DNA of 64,000 nt from Priapulus caudatus (taxonomy: Eukaryota > Priapulida > Priapulimorpha > Priapulimorphida > Priapulidae). A program made the position numbers and the translations under genes. How positions within the stretch are numbered: position 1 is the first letter of the stretch; each line of letters begins with the position of its first letter. Under the pieces are notes generated by a model that was not told the origin of the DNA, ran no database searches, and worked only from the letters and a program-made list of their open reading frames with translations. The stretch is from assembly GCF_000485595.1 (NCBI RefSeq), contig NW_014577078.1:331284-395283 (forward strand), written 5' to 3'. Positions 22,827 through 35,891 of this stretch are shown one piece after another.

Positions 22827-24099
22827 ATATATATATATATATATATTAAATCTACATTTACGTTATTGCATTTTGCAGTTTGCCTGCAAGACAATAATGT
22901 ATATATATAGCTACTATTTTACCCAATTTTGTGGGCAAGATACATTCTAGAGGCTTAATTGTCTGCTAAGCAAAATGCGACTCTGCAACAAACTCATAAG
23001 TACATGGTGCTCAACGAGCTGCTTTTCACAACACACCTTGAGACACACTGCTTTAAAATTAAATAACCAAGTACTGTGCAATTACATTGAAAATGAAATG
23101 TAATATTGTCAGAATCACTTCTTAACCATCACTAAAGGCATGACATTCAATCATTGAAACCACTGGGTTAGCACATCAGCATTGCTTTCAAGAGCAAAAG
23201 AAAACGTTACTGCCAATATAATGCAGAGCAAAGCGAACTTTACAGGTGGCAGTGGAAATTGTCCTTAGTCTTTTTGATTAGTGTTTAATATATTTTTTCT
23301 TGACCAATACTATACTTACTACTAAGTGACCAGTATTTATTAAATGATATTTAAACGCACTGTTGCGATGAATGCAACAGTTCCATATTATTAGTAAAGA
23401 AACACGCGTTGAACATAATATTCTTGAGGTTATAGTATGTTGCACTATCGCATCCTCTGAGATTGTCTCCCTAAGTGGACAAAGCAGTGAAAAACTGCCT
23501 AAACCATCTTGTGCATATATTGGATTGTACAGGGCAGTATTGTTTTGCTACCTCCGCAAAGCCCATTGCTTGTTCTAGTTTAGTTGTGCACTGCTTTGTT
23601 CTAAACTTTTCTGTGTTGTACTCGTTTTATAATTATCCTTTTTCGTTATTGTTCGAGTGTAGATCACAGAAATGTGAAGTGGCATTACTGTGCTGGTATT
23701 GATACGACAATATAAAAGAATAATAGGAATAGCCGGTAATGTTTGTCCCGTCTACCGGTTTACCAACCTTTTTAATTATAATAGCAGGCATATATTACAT
23801 GTTTTTCTATGTTATTCTCGCGATATTTTATCAACCGGCCCCTGTCATGGTAACCAGGTTTGTTTAAGTGCATGCCTATATTTTATGTAAATATATCAGC
23901 ATTTGTATTGTTTGTTTTCTGCTACGGAAGTGATGCCATCATTTGCATCTGGGTGAGTACTGAAAAGCAAAACCACTGTTTGCTAGATCTTTTGACGACA
24001 CAAATAAATAAAGCCATCGTGTATGAACTAGAACTGCGAGTGAGTTATCAACATGAATAATTCTTATGTATCCTTGCACGTCCATATTTCCCCCACACT

Positions 24100-24101
<2 letters not shown>

Positions 24102-24170
<69 letters not shown>
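24102..24170. repeat. (GA)n microsatellite
   Basis: About 33 GA units, followed by GGAGG/GGAAGG purine-rich sequence to 24240. Confidence 0.97.
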
Positions 24171-24795
24171 CAATAGCATTGGGGGAGGGAGGGAGGAAGG
24201 AAGGAAGGAATAGAGGGAGGAGGAGGGGAGGGAAGAGAGGGATAGGTTTATTTATTGATATGTATAATATATAATCTACTACAAGAACCAAATATGTCTG
24301 TCTGCTATGCGTTCCACCATTTATTGGTTTAGGATGCCCAAAATTGCCACACTGTTAGGTGATCACCAATAGGCGTGCCTATAAGCACATTTAGATGATA
24401 TCTAGAGCAAAATATCATATGGAAATGCCTGGTTTCACAGTTGGTTGGAGCTCTGTGATTGGTTCATACCCTTCATATATAGAATCTACTGACAAATCAC
24501 AGTAAATGTATGTGAATAAGGCAGTATTTCATGCCGTACTTTACATTCATGCCCATTGATGGAAAGATCAAGAGTTTCAATTTTGTGCAAGAAGCATGCA
24601 AATTGAAGGTACTTAATGAAAAATTATGAGCACTTGAAGTTTGTTAACATGTTAAGAAGCGATGTGATTTAATGTGAGGACATTATACTCTTTTTTCAAG
24701 TCTTGACTCAAAACGAGCCCTCTGCTGTTAAATGTATACCCAGTTCCACTTCCAGTAGATCTACATGTACCGGTACTCTGGCTAGGAGCGAGCAT

Positions 24796-25222
<427 letters not shown>

Positions 25223-25634
25223 GAGAGAGAGATGAGAGAGAGAGAATGGGACGAGAGAGATACAAGTAACTGTTAGTGTGCGAGTGGGTGTGTGGACACC
25301 GAATCAAAGAGGGAAGAGTGAACAAGTAAAAAATGAGCAAGAGGCTTCGGTAGGCAATAAATTAGAGGATCCGTGAATAGAAGATATATTCAATGGTTAC
25401 AGTTGGCAAAATGAATTGGCATATGTATTGAAAATGTTTGAATTAATGACGATAAATGTGCGTAGGTATTCTGTGACCGTAAGAGCGTGGGTCTGGGCCC
25501 AGACGCTTGCTGTAGGCTCTATGGCAATATTTCGTATGAATGCGATTTTGAAGTAATAGAGTTTTAAACAGTCTTCGGACGTTCTCGTAATTTTTTGTGA
25601 CAACTACCATGCACACTGGTATTGCTTGATAACA

Positions 25635-26608
25635 CAGTGCTCGAGGAGGATGAAGAAACAAATGTGGTTGTCCTGCGGAGCAACCCAGGCATCAAAATCG
25701 GGTTGTCCGCAAACAATTTCTGGTTGTCCAAAAAAATATCCCCAAATCCCGTATTTTCATGCACATAATAAATTACCAATATGGTCAGAAAACACACCAA
25801 AAAACAGTGGTGTAGCCAGGATTTTGTAACAAGGGGGGGGGTAAAAACAGAAACTGCGCAAAATAGTGGATGACTTTAATACTTTAATGGGCTCCTCCGT
25901 CTCCCGCGCTCTGCAACATCCTAATCGGCTCCTCTACCTTCTCTGCAATCTTTGTTTGGGTGGCCATGCGAAAGGCGACATTTTCGTTCATTGTTCTCGT
26001 GTCCAAAGTATGTAATTGTTCAGTGGCGGATCTAGGATCCAGGGAGGGGGTGAAAAAAGCGGGGGGTATGGGGGCCTCCCCCAGAATTTTGAAATGTAGA
26101 TCGCCAGGAGATGGTATTGCGCGGCAACTATTTGAGTACATATACAGCCTTCATTCTGACTTACGACAATTCTCTTTTTTTTTTTTTACTTTCGATCAAC
26201 ATGAATCCGCGCACTGTTGTACTTTATTGTTTTGCAGGGCCAAAGGCCATCGCGAACACATTCGGCTAAAATAGATAATGGAATAAAAAATACCAAAATG
26301 TAAGGTGAACTGCTGTTTGCTGTTTCCAAATCGAGTTAATTCACCTCTGCATGAAATCAAAAACGCTGAAGTATACCAGTGTTGGAAATAGCAGCTGGTA
26401 TGCCGTTGCTTTCCCACGACCGATAGATTAATGGCGGGCCGCCAGCGCTATAAGTGCTCTTGGCGATCCACTGAGATGAACAATAAATAAAGTGCGTTTT
26501 TCGTACATTTTCTTGGTTGTCCACCGGACAATGTCTCAGACTGGTTAGGTTGTCCGGCGCAAATTCTGGTTGTCTCGGACAACCGGACAACGCTTATTTC
26601 GAGCACTG
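25635..26608. mobile_element. hAT-like element, 5-bp TSD TAACA, with nested insertion
   Basis: The left end CAGTGCTCGA and right end TCGAGCACTG are a perfect 10-bp inverted pair, with TAACA at 25630-25634 and 26609-26613. Repeated GGTTGTCC motifs sit near both ends (25660-25730 and 26515-26590). The interior contains two heads of another CAGTGG-type element (25808 CAGTGGTGTAGCCAGG and 26022 CAGTGGCGGATCTAGG), which points to later nested insertions. Confidence 0.82.
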
Positions 26609-26611
26609 TAA

Positions 26612-26945
26612 CAGCAAGTGTGTAAAGTAAGGCTAACGTGTCTTAGAACGCTCGTGCAATATTATTTTAACAAAATCTGAAAATCTGTTTACATCATGTT
26701 GATGCGGTTACGTGATGATCGATGGCACTTGTTTCTCGCGAGACCCTGTCTATGTACTTTTACATAGTAACTTTAATTAAGCAATAGAGACAGAATCGTA
26801 CCAGTCCACAACTACAACGTCACTCAATGAGATGCACTTGTGTCCGGTGGTTGCTAATTTCAAGGAAGTTGTCGCTATACAGAAGAATGTGACTGCCTTA
26901 TTTGCTATTTTATATACCATAATAGCATAACCTTATCGTTATGGT
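26612..26945 (+). repeat. Repeat family X, copy
   Basis: It runs from AAGGCTAACGTGTCTTAGAA through GATGCGGTTA, CTCGCGAGACCCT and AAGCAATAGAGA to ATACCATAATAGCATAA. It matches 36320-36690 along its length. Other fragments lie near 2360 and 3739, and at 41521-41790 (minus), 45055-45235 and 59177-59570. The reconstructed end is GGTGAGACTATATTTCGC. Confidence 0.75.
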
Positions 26946-26948
26946 GAT

Positions 26949-28288
26949 TTTTAGCTCGCCTTGACATCGTCATGCAAGATGAGCTATTGCCATGGGGTGT
27001 CGTCCGTCATACGTCCGTCCGTTCGTCCGTCCGTCAACATTTGGCTACGGTCAACGATAACTCAAGAACCGTTTGACCCACATGTTTCAAATTGCATATA
27101 GTTGTTACTCCTATGGGAGAGGGTTGAACGTCCTATTTTGGAGCATGCCAGTTGACCTACTTTCGAGCCACGTCCACTTTTTGGCAAAAATGGAAATGGC
27201 CATAAGTCAGTTCAGGTTCAACGGATTTTGCTCATTTCTGGTATGTGAATGAATGAAGACTGGCCCCAAAACATATCACACAGGTTTAGATATTTTTTTT
27301 TAATTATGCAAATTAGGTAGATTTTGGCAATTTCATTATGCATTTCAGTGTCTGCCTACGGTCAACGATAACTCAAGAACCGTTTGACCCACATGTTTCA
27401 AATTGCATACAGTTGTTACTCCTATGAGAGAGGTTTGAACGTCCTATTTTGGAGCACGCCAGTCGACCTACTTTCGAGCCACGTCCATTTTTTGGAAAAA
27501 TGGAAATGGCCGTAAGTCAGTTCAGGTTCAACGGATTTTGCTCATTTCTGGTATGTGAATGAATAAGGACTGGCCCCAAAACATATCCCACTGGTTTTTA
27601 TATTTTTTTTTAAATTATGCAAATTAGGTAGATTTTAGCAATTTCACTATGCATTTCAGTGTCTGCCTACGGTCAACGATAACTCAAGAACCGTTTGACC
27701 TACATGTTTCAAATTGCATACAGTTGTTACTCCTATGGGAGAGATTTGAACGTCCTATTTTGGAGCACGCCAGTCGACCTACTTTCGAGCCACGCCCACC
27801 TTTTGGCAAAAATGAAAATGGCCATCTAGATTTATTCGATTTTGTTAAATTTTGGTATATGAAAAGGCTAGCCCCAAAACAGTTGTTACTCCTATGGGGA
27901 GAGATGACAACGCCCTATTGCGTTTATTTCATCTAACTGGTTAACAACTCTACAATCATACCTATATACGTGTAATACTGTGTTTTAGATTCTTCGTTAC
28001 AGTAATTTGACTGGAATATTTTATTGTTTTTATTTGCACGATATTCGAAAACCAAAATGGCAATCATTTATGCGTAGCGCCATCTCTCGTCAAGATTTCA
28101 GACTTTCAGATCTGAAACATTTATTTTCGCATCAAAACTTTTGCATATATCATTATCAAGAGTATATAATGGGAGATATGCTATATGATGGGAGTTCTCC
28201 CATATATACTCTTGCTTTATATATCCCCCCTCCCTCTTCTATCACACCCAATGTGAGCTACAGTGTCATTGACGCTTTCATTATATTA
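26949..28288 (+). mobile_element. Repeat family 2, three 311-bp units
   Basis: It starts TTTTAGCTCGCCTTGACATCG, with a hairpin to GATGAGCT, then has (GTCC)n, then tandem units anchored by CTACGGTCAACGATAACT at 27045, 27356 and 27667, an exact 311-base spacing. The tail holds AATGTGAGCTACAGTGTCATTGACG. Copies at 35093-35730 and 55452-56466 share both ends. It encodes no protein; subterminal hairpins suggest a Helitron-like non-autonomous element (inference). Confidence 0.8.
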
Positions 28289-28317
28289 GTGTGATCAATA
28301 ACATGTTTGCTATACTA

Positions 28318-28591
28318 CAGGGCTGCCAACTCTCACGCATTGACCGTGAGACTCACGCATTTTGACCAAATCTCACGCTCTCACGCTGATCTTACAATAT
28401 CTCACGCACAGCAAAAAAAATCTTACAATATCTGAAAACAGTCACTTTAGTATGCACCAAATTGCACAAATTGAAGTTATAAAATGCAAATTAAGCTCCC
28501 TACCGTGGGAGTGGGGAAACCTCCTCCCCCCCTCGGTCGCTTCGCTCCCTCGCATCTCACTCTCACCTATCACCCAATGTTGGCAGCCCTG
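28318..28591. mobile_element. MITE with CAGGGCTGCCAAC ends
   Basis: The left end CAGGGCTGCCAAC and right end GTTGGCAGCCCTG are a perfect 13-bp inverted pair. TATACTA flanks at 28311-28317 and 28592-28598. The interior has CTCACGC repeats. hAT-like from the CAGGG ends; the 7-bp duplication is atypical. Confidence 0.88.
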
Positions 28592-29904
28592 TATACTAGG
28601 TGAGACTATATTTCGCTATATTCTTTCTCAGTTGTACGGTTATTTATGAAATAATTCCTTTAAGTGAAAAGCCTTGTTTTGGTTAACTCAATCGGACAGT
28701 AGCCTCACGCACAACGAGTACGAGGGCTGGGGCGGGTTGCATGGACAATATTCTCTGCGGAACTACTTCAAGCATTGTTCATAGATTTTATGGCAATTGC
28801 AGGTTGGAAAGCGGTGCAATCCTACTAGTTTTCGCGTCACAGCTAAAGCTGTGGCTCTCGGGTGAGCCGGGGTGGAGGGAGGCTTTACTGCAAATGTGCT
28901 TGGTGACAATCCCATTGTGTGCAGATGAAGGTTAAGTGAGCTCATAAACTTAAACTAGTTGGTATTCAGGCGTACCCGATTGCGTCGTGTGCTTGCGGGC
29001 GGGCGTGTATGCGCAGTTGGGCACATCTATGACCGGGTCATACAGCTACGTTACGGATTTAGATGTAATATAAGTGTGCGCCTCCCATCTAGATGCGTTC
29101 TTTTCACTTGGCACACTCACTGTAAAGTTTCACACGCGGTGTATAGTTTTATGACGTAGAAGGAGGATGTATGCCGGTAAACTTCTAAATATTTATGCAG
29201 AAGAAATAGTGGCCGTCCGCGTATTTGACTGATTTCATCATATTCTAACTGTTTCCAGTGTGCTATATGGAAATCCTTAATGCAGTGGAGTTATAGAGGG
29301 TGTGATTGTATAAGTTTAGTTAGCTTGTAAGGGGGCTTGCATGGTGATCTGGCTTAGGCGGATATCGTAATCCTGACATTAGATATTCACAGGACATCAA
29401 TGTGCCGTCCTTACCATGAGTATTGTTAACATGGTAACTAACTCCTAGATGTCATTCATGCCATTTTCATCTCATGGGAACGATAGCTGTACAACTCTGA
29501 AGGCTTGTCTAAGGTTGGGAAAACCTTGCTTATCTGCATAACCTTAGGCCAATAGCTTCTTGTCTGCAGACAATGAAAACCAGGAAGTCAATATAACGGT
29601 GAAGTTAAGGCTATATAATATATGAAATCAAGTTTTGTCAATTTTTTGAGGAACTACATGCTAAATGTTAATTACTTTGGTTGTGCTTCTACATACCAGG
29701 GTTGTGTGTATCATATTATCAAGAGCAGATAAAGAAGGAGAGCGTACAACGGTAAAATGCTGAAACCATGCTGCAGTATTAGTCGAATTAATAAACTTTT
29801 CCCGTTTTATTTTGACGATCTGCTGTCTTACCTTGTTCATATAAAACAAACCGTATGTCCCTACGATGCCCCTACGCTGAGATAATGAGCGGTGAAAATC
29901 TTGT

Positions 29905-30222
29905 ATTTTCGCCAAAAGCCGAACACGATCAGTGTGTACTGCGTCCCTCACTCGAAGTGTTATTACTTCATGAAACCTCGTGTTTCCGTCAATGATTGAC
30001 AAATGGAATGAATGACGTCTGTTATTGATTGCCATAGTGATGACCCCCACCTGTGCCCACCTCACGCCCACCTCACGCTGGATGTATAGTAAACTCTGGT
30101 AGTATTATCCATAGTGGCGCTGACTCACCGCTACACAGCGGCGACCGGAAGCAACACACTGGAAACACTTCGAGTGAGGGACACAGTACACACTGATCTC
30201 GAGTCGGTTTTCGGCGAAAATA
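29905..30222. repeat. Inverted repeat pair beside 110-bp unit
   Basis: 29905-29961 (ATTTTCGCCAAAAGCCGA … CCCTCACTCGAAGTGTT) is an inverted match to 30163-30222 (AACACTTCGAGTGAGGG … GGTTTTCGGCGAAAAT). About 200 bp separates the arms. It lies just upstream of the 110-bp repeat at 30258. Confidence 0.8.
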
Positions 30223-30257
30223 CCGAAATTACTGTACTACCGGTATAGCAAAGCCTA

Positions 30258-30367
30258 TCAACGCGGTGGCGGGAGGGCGCACTTGATTCGGTTGCCAGTG
30301 AGTTTATCAGAAGAATAGCCGGCTACAGTACACGTCAGTTGAGCGCTGTCGCTCTGCGGCACTTGTT
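30258..30367 (+). repeat. 110-bp dispersed repeat unit, copy 2
   Basis: Near-identical to 36-145, with the same ends and the GAGCG-CTGT-CGCTC hairpin before TGCGGCACTTGTT. The flanking sequence is unrelated to that of copy 1. Confidence 0.8.
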
Positions 30368-30825
30368 GTATCAAATTGTAGTCTATTCTATTGGCGCTTC
30401 CTTAGTAAGTGCGTTTTGACCATACTACGTATTTAACGTTTGTTGTGTACTGTTCTTGATAATCCAATGGCGAGGTTTCTTGTTGTGTAGTGAATTATTT
30501 CCGGGCAAAGGTTACGTTCATTATGCGCCAGCTTTAGTGAGTTTTCTTCTGCTGGCAGTGTGCTTGGTTGTTTGTGGGTTTCTTCATTTTTTGCCATGAC
30601 ACTTGCTCTTTATAACAAACACTTGTAACCGTTGCAGCATTATTTGTGGCAAAATACGGATATATACCTGCCAACATGCGAGAGTTCAGGGCATTCGTTG
30701 TGCAAATAGGAGATAAGCAGACACACGCAGTGTTGCTGAGATTCAAGAATGTTCCTATGTAGGACAAATAGGTGCATAATAAATGAATTTCTTCATGATA
30801 AAATCCGAATATGGGCTACGCGTGT

Positions 30826-31790
30826 TTTCAGTTCGTCTGACACAGTTAGATGCAACATGTAGAATGCATGAGTCCGTCCGCCCGTCAACGTTATAGGCAC
30901 AAATCTAAACGGCTTGACGTGCGGTGTTGATATTCGGGTTATGGGGTTGGGGGGACAATCCGAAAACAATGGGAAAAAGGTATAGGATGAAATGAGGAAT
31001 TGTGGCATAAATGTAAACGTCTTGATCTATGTTCTTGATATAAGGTATATAGCTACATGATGAGAAAAACCATAAGCGTCACAAAAGTTTAGATCACAGG
31101 TCAATTGGCAGTCTGGCAAAAAATAGATTTTAGACATTCTCCGAGGACATGGTCTGACTGACTGAATTAATTGATTGATTTTGATTTATGGCTTAATTAT
31201 TGAAAGGACCACGACATGTACTCTACATTGTTGTGCGAAGAGTAGCTAGCTGACTGGTGATCTTTTGACCCTCAAAAGGAGGGTTAAACATTGAGGTTAC
31301 TGTTAACAAATTAGACAGACGTGACATACGGTGTTGATGTTCGGAACTCGGTGTGGGGTGGGGCAATCCAACAAGACATTGGAAGGTCGAAGCTGGGGTT
31401 CAAGGGTCAAAGATTAGAAAGCGGGAAGGAAGGGGAATATTCCCCCATAACTTTAAGGGGGGCTTATGTCGGGCTTGCGAGCCGACTCGACTGGAAGCAA
31501 CTGGATTTCGAGCAACTGGAAGCAACTGGATTTCGAGCAACTGCATGGAAGCGATCGGCAGCGACTAGTTGCGTCCAGTTGCCCACTGTTCTATTCCGAG
31601 CAACTATAGTGGCGGCCAGTCGCAGGCAGTCGCGTCGCAGTCGACCGACCTAAGCACTGCAGTCGCAGTGAATTGCAGCCAGTTGCTTCCAGTCGAGTCG
31701 GCTCGCAAGCCTGACATAAGCCCCCCTTTAGGTAAAGGACCAGCATTGGGGAAATGCGGAATTGTGGCACAAATGTAAACTGTAATTTTT
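30826..31790 (+). mobile_element. Repeat family 1, diverged copy interrupted by MITE
   Basis: Starts CAGTTCGTCTGACACAGTTA and shares GGCACAAATCTAAACGGC, GAGGACATGGTCTGAC and AAAGGACCACGACATGTAC with the 19798 copy. It is split at 31456-31727 by another element and resumes GGAAATGCGGAATTGTGGC. Confidence 0.75.
31456..31727. mobile_element. Harbinger-like MITE, TTA TSD, nested
   Basis: Inverted repeats of about 48 bp: left AGGGGGGCTTATGTCGGGC, right CCTGACATAAGCCCCCCT, continuing through GCCGACTCGACTGGAAGC and its partner. TTA at 31453-31455 and 31728-31730. The interior has GCAACTGGA/CCAGTTGC repeats. Removing it with one TTA rejoins the family 1 sequence. Confidence 0.9.
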
Positions 31791-32932
31791 CGTGTTTATT
31801 TTGTCAATATGTAGAGACAGTGTATAGTGGTTTGAAGAGCCTACGTAACAGAATCAGATGCACTTTTGTAATAATTAGAAACACTTGTGTTTGCGGCGCA
31901 ATTTGTCAATTAAATGTCTCTGCCCTGCATTATTACACATTGCTCTGCATTGTTGATAATTTCCAAATTCGTGTATTTAGCAACATATCCGCAAATGGAT
32001 GAGATTATATGGTACTACAAATTTTTATTTTATGTTGTATTGTGGAAATAATAAACTGTCTACGCTCAAACTTAGGACAGGGATATATATACTCATTGTG
32101 TCACTTGACGTGTTACACAGTTCGAGCATGTATAACTGCATTTTGACTAGAACTAAATTTCTTAGCATCGAGAGGGATTAAATGTGTTCCTAGACCTCGT
32201 ATGTTCACTATAGCTTATGGTAAGGTATAAGCATCCTCCATTATCTTCTGAAGGAATTTACCCTGCCAGTAATACTGTGCAGTATCACTGGAAAATTTCT
32301 GTTTATGGTTTTTCTCAGAAAGGAATTTTCTCTGCTCAGAAAGATCTCTATTATAGATGAATCCTTGACATACCATGCGGGCAGGGCAAATGCGGCCTGG
32401 TCATTAGAATGAGAGGCATCAACTTGAAAGTGGGCTCTGTGTGCCTGTGGTGAGCTGCTTTTAGAACACATCCACACAGATGGTTTCAGAAGCAGTTGAA
32501 ATCCTGTATGTTTATGTGCACATGCAGCAGCAAAGCCAGGAAATGGCTTTTGCCCCCAGCCCACACCGTTTACCCACCAGTAGAGGTCCTAGACTGGCAC
32601 TACGGCCCAGGACATCGTTGTCTTTTGTGCACGCTCTTGTGGCAGTTGAACTGTGGTCACTGCTACCAGGAATCGGTCTAGATTTTCCTCTAAATGGAAC
32701 AGAGAACCTGGCATTTGTGTGCAAGCCAAGTAAGTGGTCAGACAGTCGTAATGTATGATCGGCATCAGCATCCAACTCGTGAGCGGTCTTCTTGGTCATC
32801 TGACGCAAGATGGTCACAGTTGCTATAAAGTGTATGATTCTTTTTTGTGTCACGTAAATGATACGATCGATATTTTGCTCTTTATGGAGAGGGATTTTCT
32901 AATAATATAATTAGCACTGAATATCAAAGCAC

Positions 32933-33118
32933 ACGTGCGTGCGTGTGTGCGTGGTCATGCATTCGTGCGTGTGTGCGTGCCTGTGCATGTGTGCGTGCGT
33001 GCTTGTGAGGTTGCATGTGTGTGAGATAGTGCGCGCGCGTGCGTGCGTGTGGGATTGCGCGTGCGTGCGTGTGAGATTGCACATGCGTGTGTGCTCACGC
33101 GTACGTGCGTCCGTTTGT

Positions 33119-33158
<40 letters not shown>

Positions 33159-33182
33159 ACGTTTGTGTGCTTGTGTGTGTGC
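32933..33182. repeat. (TG)n/(CGTG)n microsatellite
   Basis: Alternating purine-pyrimidine tract of about 250 bp with GAGATTGC interruptions. Potentially Z-DNA forming. No coding sequence. Confidence 0.95.
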
Positions 33183-34169
33183 GCATGTCCGCTGCTGCTC
33201 TCTCATTGGTGGAACTATATATCACGGTTTCCAGTAACATAATTATTATGTCATACCCATTATAGTGTGCCAAATATTGATAGGTAGTGAATGTGGCAAA
33301 GTTTAATTGTGTGCAATATGACATTTTAAATGAATCATAATAAATATAATTCATTGTTTTGGTAACTTCTGTTACAAAATATATAATTATCCTTTCATAA
33401 TGTTGGAAAATAGTTTTTCACATCTGCAGTTTGGTGACACAAATAATTGTGGTATCGACACCTGCATGTAAATAGATTGTTCGTTCGCGCAGATAGCTGT
33501 GACAATAATTAAATCTATGTAATCGATGATGGACATTTTGCATTGGGTTTCCTATTTTCTGCCGTTTATCACTATAGTATTAAAGCCTATGCGAACCACC
33601 AAAAAATGCGTCTGTTAAACCTAGTAATGTTTAGCTGTGTTCATAGCTTCATAGCTTTTTTAACTATATGTTATGCATTAGTAAAATATAATTATTAAGC
33701 ACTAAATGTATTTTTAACGCGATTTTGTAAAGGAACTATGTGAAAAGCGCGTTTCGTGTGACGTCACACAGATGACGTAGATTTGGGTGTCTATTCTCGA
33801 AACACGAGTCGGCTCGTGGTAGAGTCAGCTCGTGGTAACATTGTACAGTAAACCTCCGCTAAACTTGATTGATCGCCGTAGTAATTATAGTATTACTTAA
33901 TAGATGGTACTGCTTACGCAAACATTAAATGAGAATGCCCATTCTATACTCACCCCAGTCTTAGAATTATATATTTGACCTATATTTTCCCTTCAAAATA
34001 ATACTAAGAGAAGCGTTGGTAATTAACACTCGGTTAAAGCAGCGCATATTGAGCCCGCTTAGAAGAAGCGCCGTGTAACCTACGATATTTATGTCATGAT
34101 ATCACGATAATTAAAGAATTTTTACACCAAATTTTCACAGATAATCATAGTACTAATATCCTACTAACT

Positions 34170-34505
34170 AAATATATAAGCTTTGTTCGATATCTATTGA
34201 AATTCTAAAATAAATCGACATATATGTCTCTCTCTACTTTTGCAAAAAGTACTAGAACAGTCACCGAAGTTTACATATACACCGCCGTGAGTATTTTGCT
34301 CAACATATCAGAACAAATCGAACATATTTATACCTTATCTACCAATTTATACCAACTAATTTATACCCTAATATACCTGCTTATAGCACTATCATGATCC
34401 CAACCCAATATATAAGTTTTGTTCGAAATCTGTTGATATAATTGAAGGAAGAAATCGATATATGTCTCTACCGTTGCTACTAGTTCTACACGGCACACAG
34501 TCAAA
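34170..34505 (+). repeat. Imperfect duplicated block
   Basis: 34170-34265 (AATATATAAGCTTTGTTCGA … ATATGTCTCT) is repeated with divergence at 34407-34505 (AATATATAAGTTTTGTTCGA … ATATGTCTCT). Confidence 0.6.
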
Positions 34506-35092
34506 GACGTGCAGAGATTTTTACGTAATAGGCTGATTCCATGACGTAGCTGAACTAATGACTGAGAAACTCGTATAAATGGTATTGCAGAGCGACAGGA
34601 CTCATCCCACAGGTAATGAATGCTTTGCTGTTGCTGATTGTGGAGCTGTTCCTAATGCTGGTAATGCTACTGCTGCAAGTGCGGTGCCTGTTGATGCAGC
34701 AGCAGCAGCTGCTGCTGCTGCTCCACATGCTGTAATGATTGATTTTGGCACTAATACTCTAACGTGACCAGGGTCTTTCACTGTAAAACGACGTGGGAGC
34801 CTCCTAAGATGAGCTCCTCCAGTCACTGCAGGTTCATGCCGGTGTCATTTGACCCTTGGCTGTCAGTTCTCACCTTTCTCTTCGTCTCGGATAGCTCCTT
34901 GTTTTACGTGCTGGGATATCAACTTCGCAGATAAAGCACATTAAATTTGTGCCACTGCTGTTGACGAATCTACGTTTGTACGAATGGATGAATGGAAGGA
35001 CAGCACTGTACTGGCAACATTACTGAAGGTGTGAGCCGGAGAGATAGAGCAATTTTGGTCATTTTTATAGGATGGTTAGTAGTGTTAGCTAA

Positions 35093-35730
35093 TTTTTAAC
35101 TCACCTTGACATCGTCAAGATGAGCTATTGCCATGGGGCATCGTCCATCGTACGTCCGTCCGTCCATCCGTCCGTCATCATTTGGCTACGGTCAACGATA
35201 ACTTGAGAACCATTTGACGTACATGTTTCAAATTGCATACAGTTNNNNNNNNNNNNNNNNNNNNNNNNNTACTTTCGAGCCACGCCCACTTTTTGGCAAA
35301 AATGAAAATGGCCATCTAGATTCATTCGATTTTGTTAAATTTACCTACCTAGCTACCTACCTACCTACCTACATAAATATACATAAATATACCTACGTGT
35401 AATATTGTGTTTTAGATTCTTCATTACAGTAATTTGACTGAAAATTTTATTGCTTTTATTTGCGCGGTAATCGAAAACCAAAATGGCGATCATTTAGGCG
35501 TAGGTTCATCTCTCGCCCAGATATCAGACTTTCAGATCTGAAACAATTATTTTCGCATCAAAATTAACCCTGAAACAAAACAGTGAAATTTCTATTAGTA
35601 TAAAACATGGAATAAGGACATTTGATCACATTTCAGTCCGTCATAAATGAAACGCTTGCCAAATTCTAAATATCATCTCCCTCTTCTATCACACCCAAGG
35701 TGAGCTATAGTGCCATTGACACTTTCATTC
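35093..35730 (+). mobile_element. Repeat family 2, copy with N gap
   Basis: Starts TTTTTAACTCACCTTGACATC and ends GTGAGCTATAGTGCCATTGACAC. One unit anchor is visible; 25 Ns at 35245-35269 interrupt it, and a (CTAC)n tract lies at 35341-35371. Confidence 0.8.
35245..35269. other. Assembly gap (25 N)
   Basis: 25 Ns lie inside repeat family 2 between GCATACAGTT and TACTTTCGAGCC. In the other copies about 59 bases separate these points within one unit, or 311 more per extra unit. Confidence 0.99.
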
Positions 35731-35891
35731 ATAACAGAAATTTAGTCCTAATCTTATCTAGGAAATGTCCAACTTTTTCCCGCAGATTTTCAATGGTTCG
35801 CACATAGTATAGTTCACCTACCGAGTTTGTAAGTCCCATTCCTCTGTAGCAACGTGATCGCGCCAAGTTAAATAGAACACTGATTGGGTTT

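Noticed and set aside
27649-28649. Three 95-codon plus-strand frames in a row
   Set aside because: They lie in repeat family 2 and the 28318-28591 MITE; similar frames in the 55452 copy follow the repeat, with no coding-type conservation.
29661-30071. 136-codon minus-strand frame
   Set aside because: Overlaps the inverted repeat arm at 29905-29961; no family recognised and no supporting signals.
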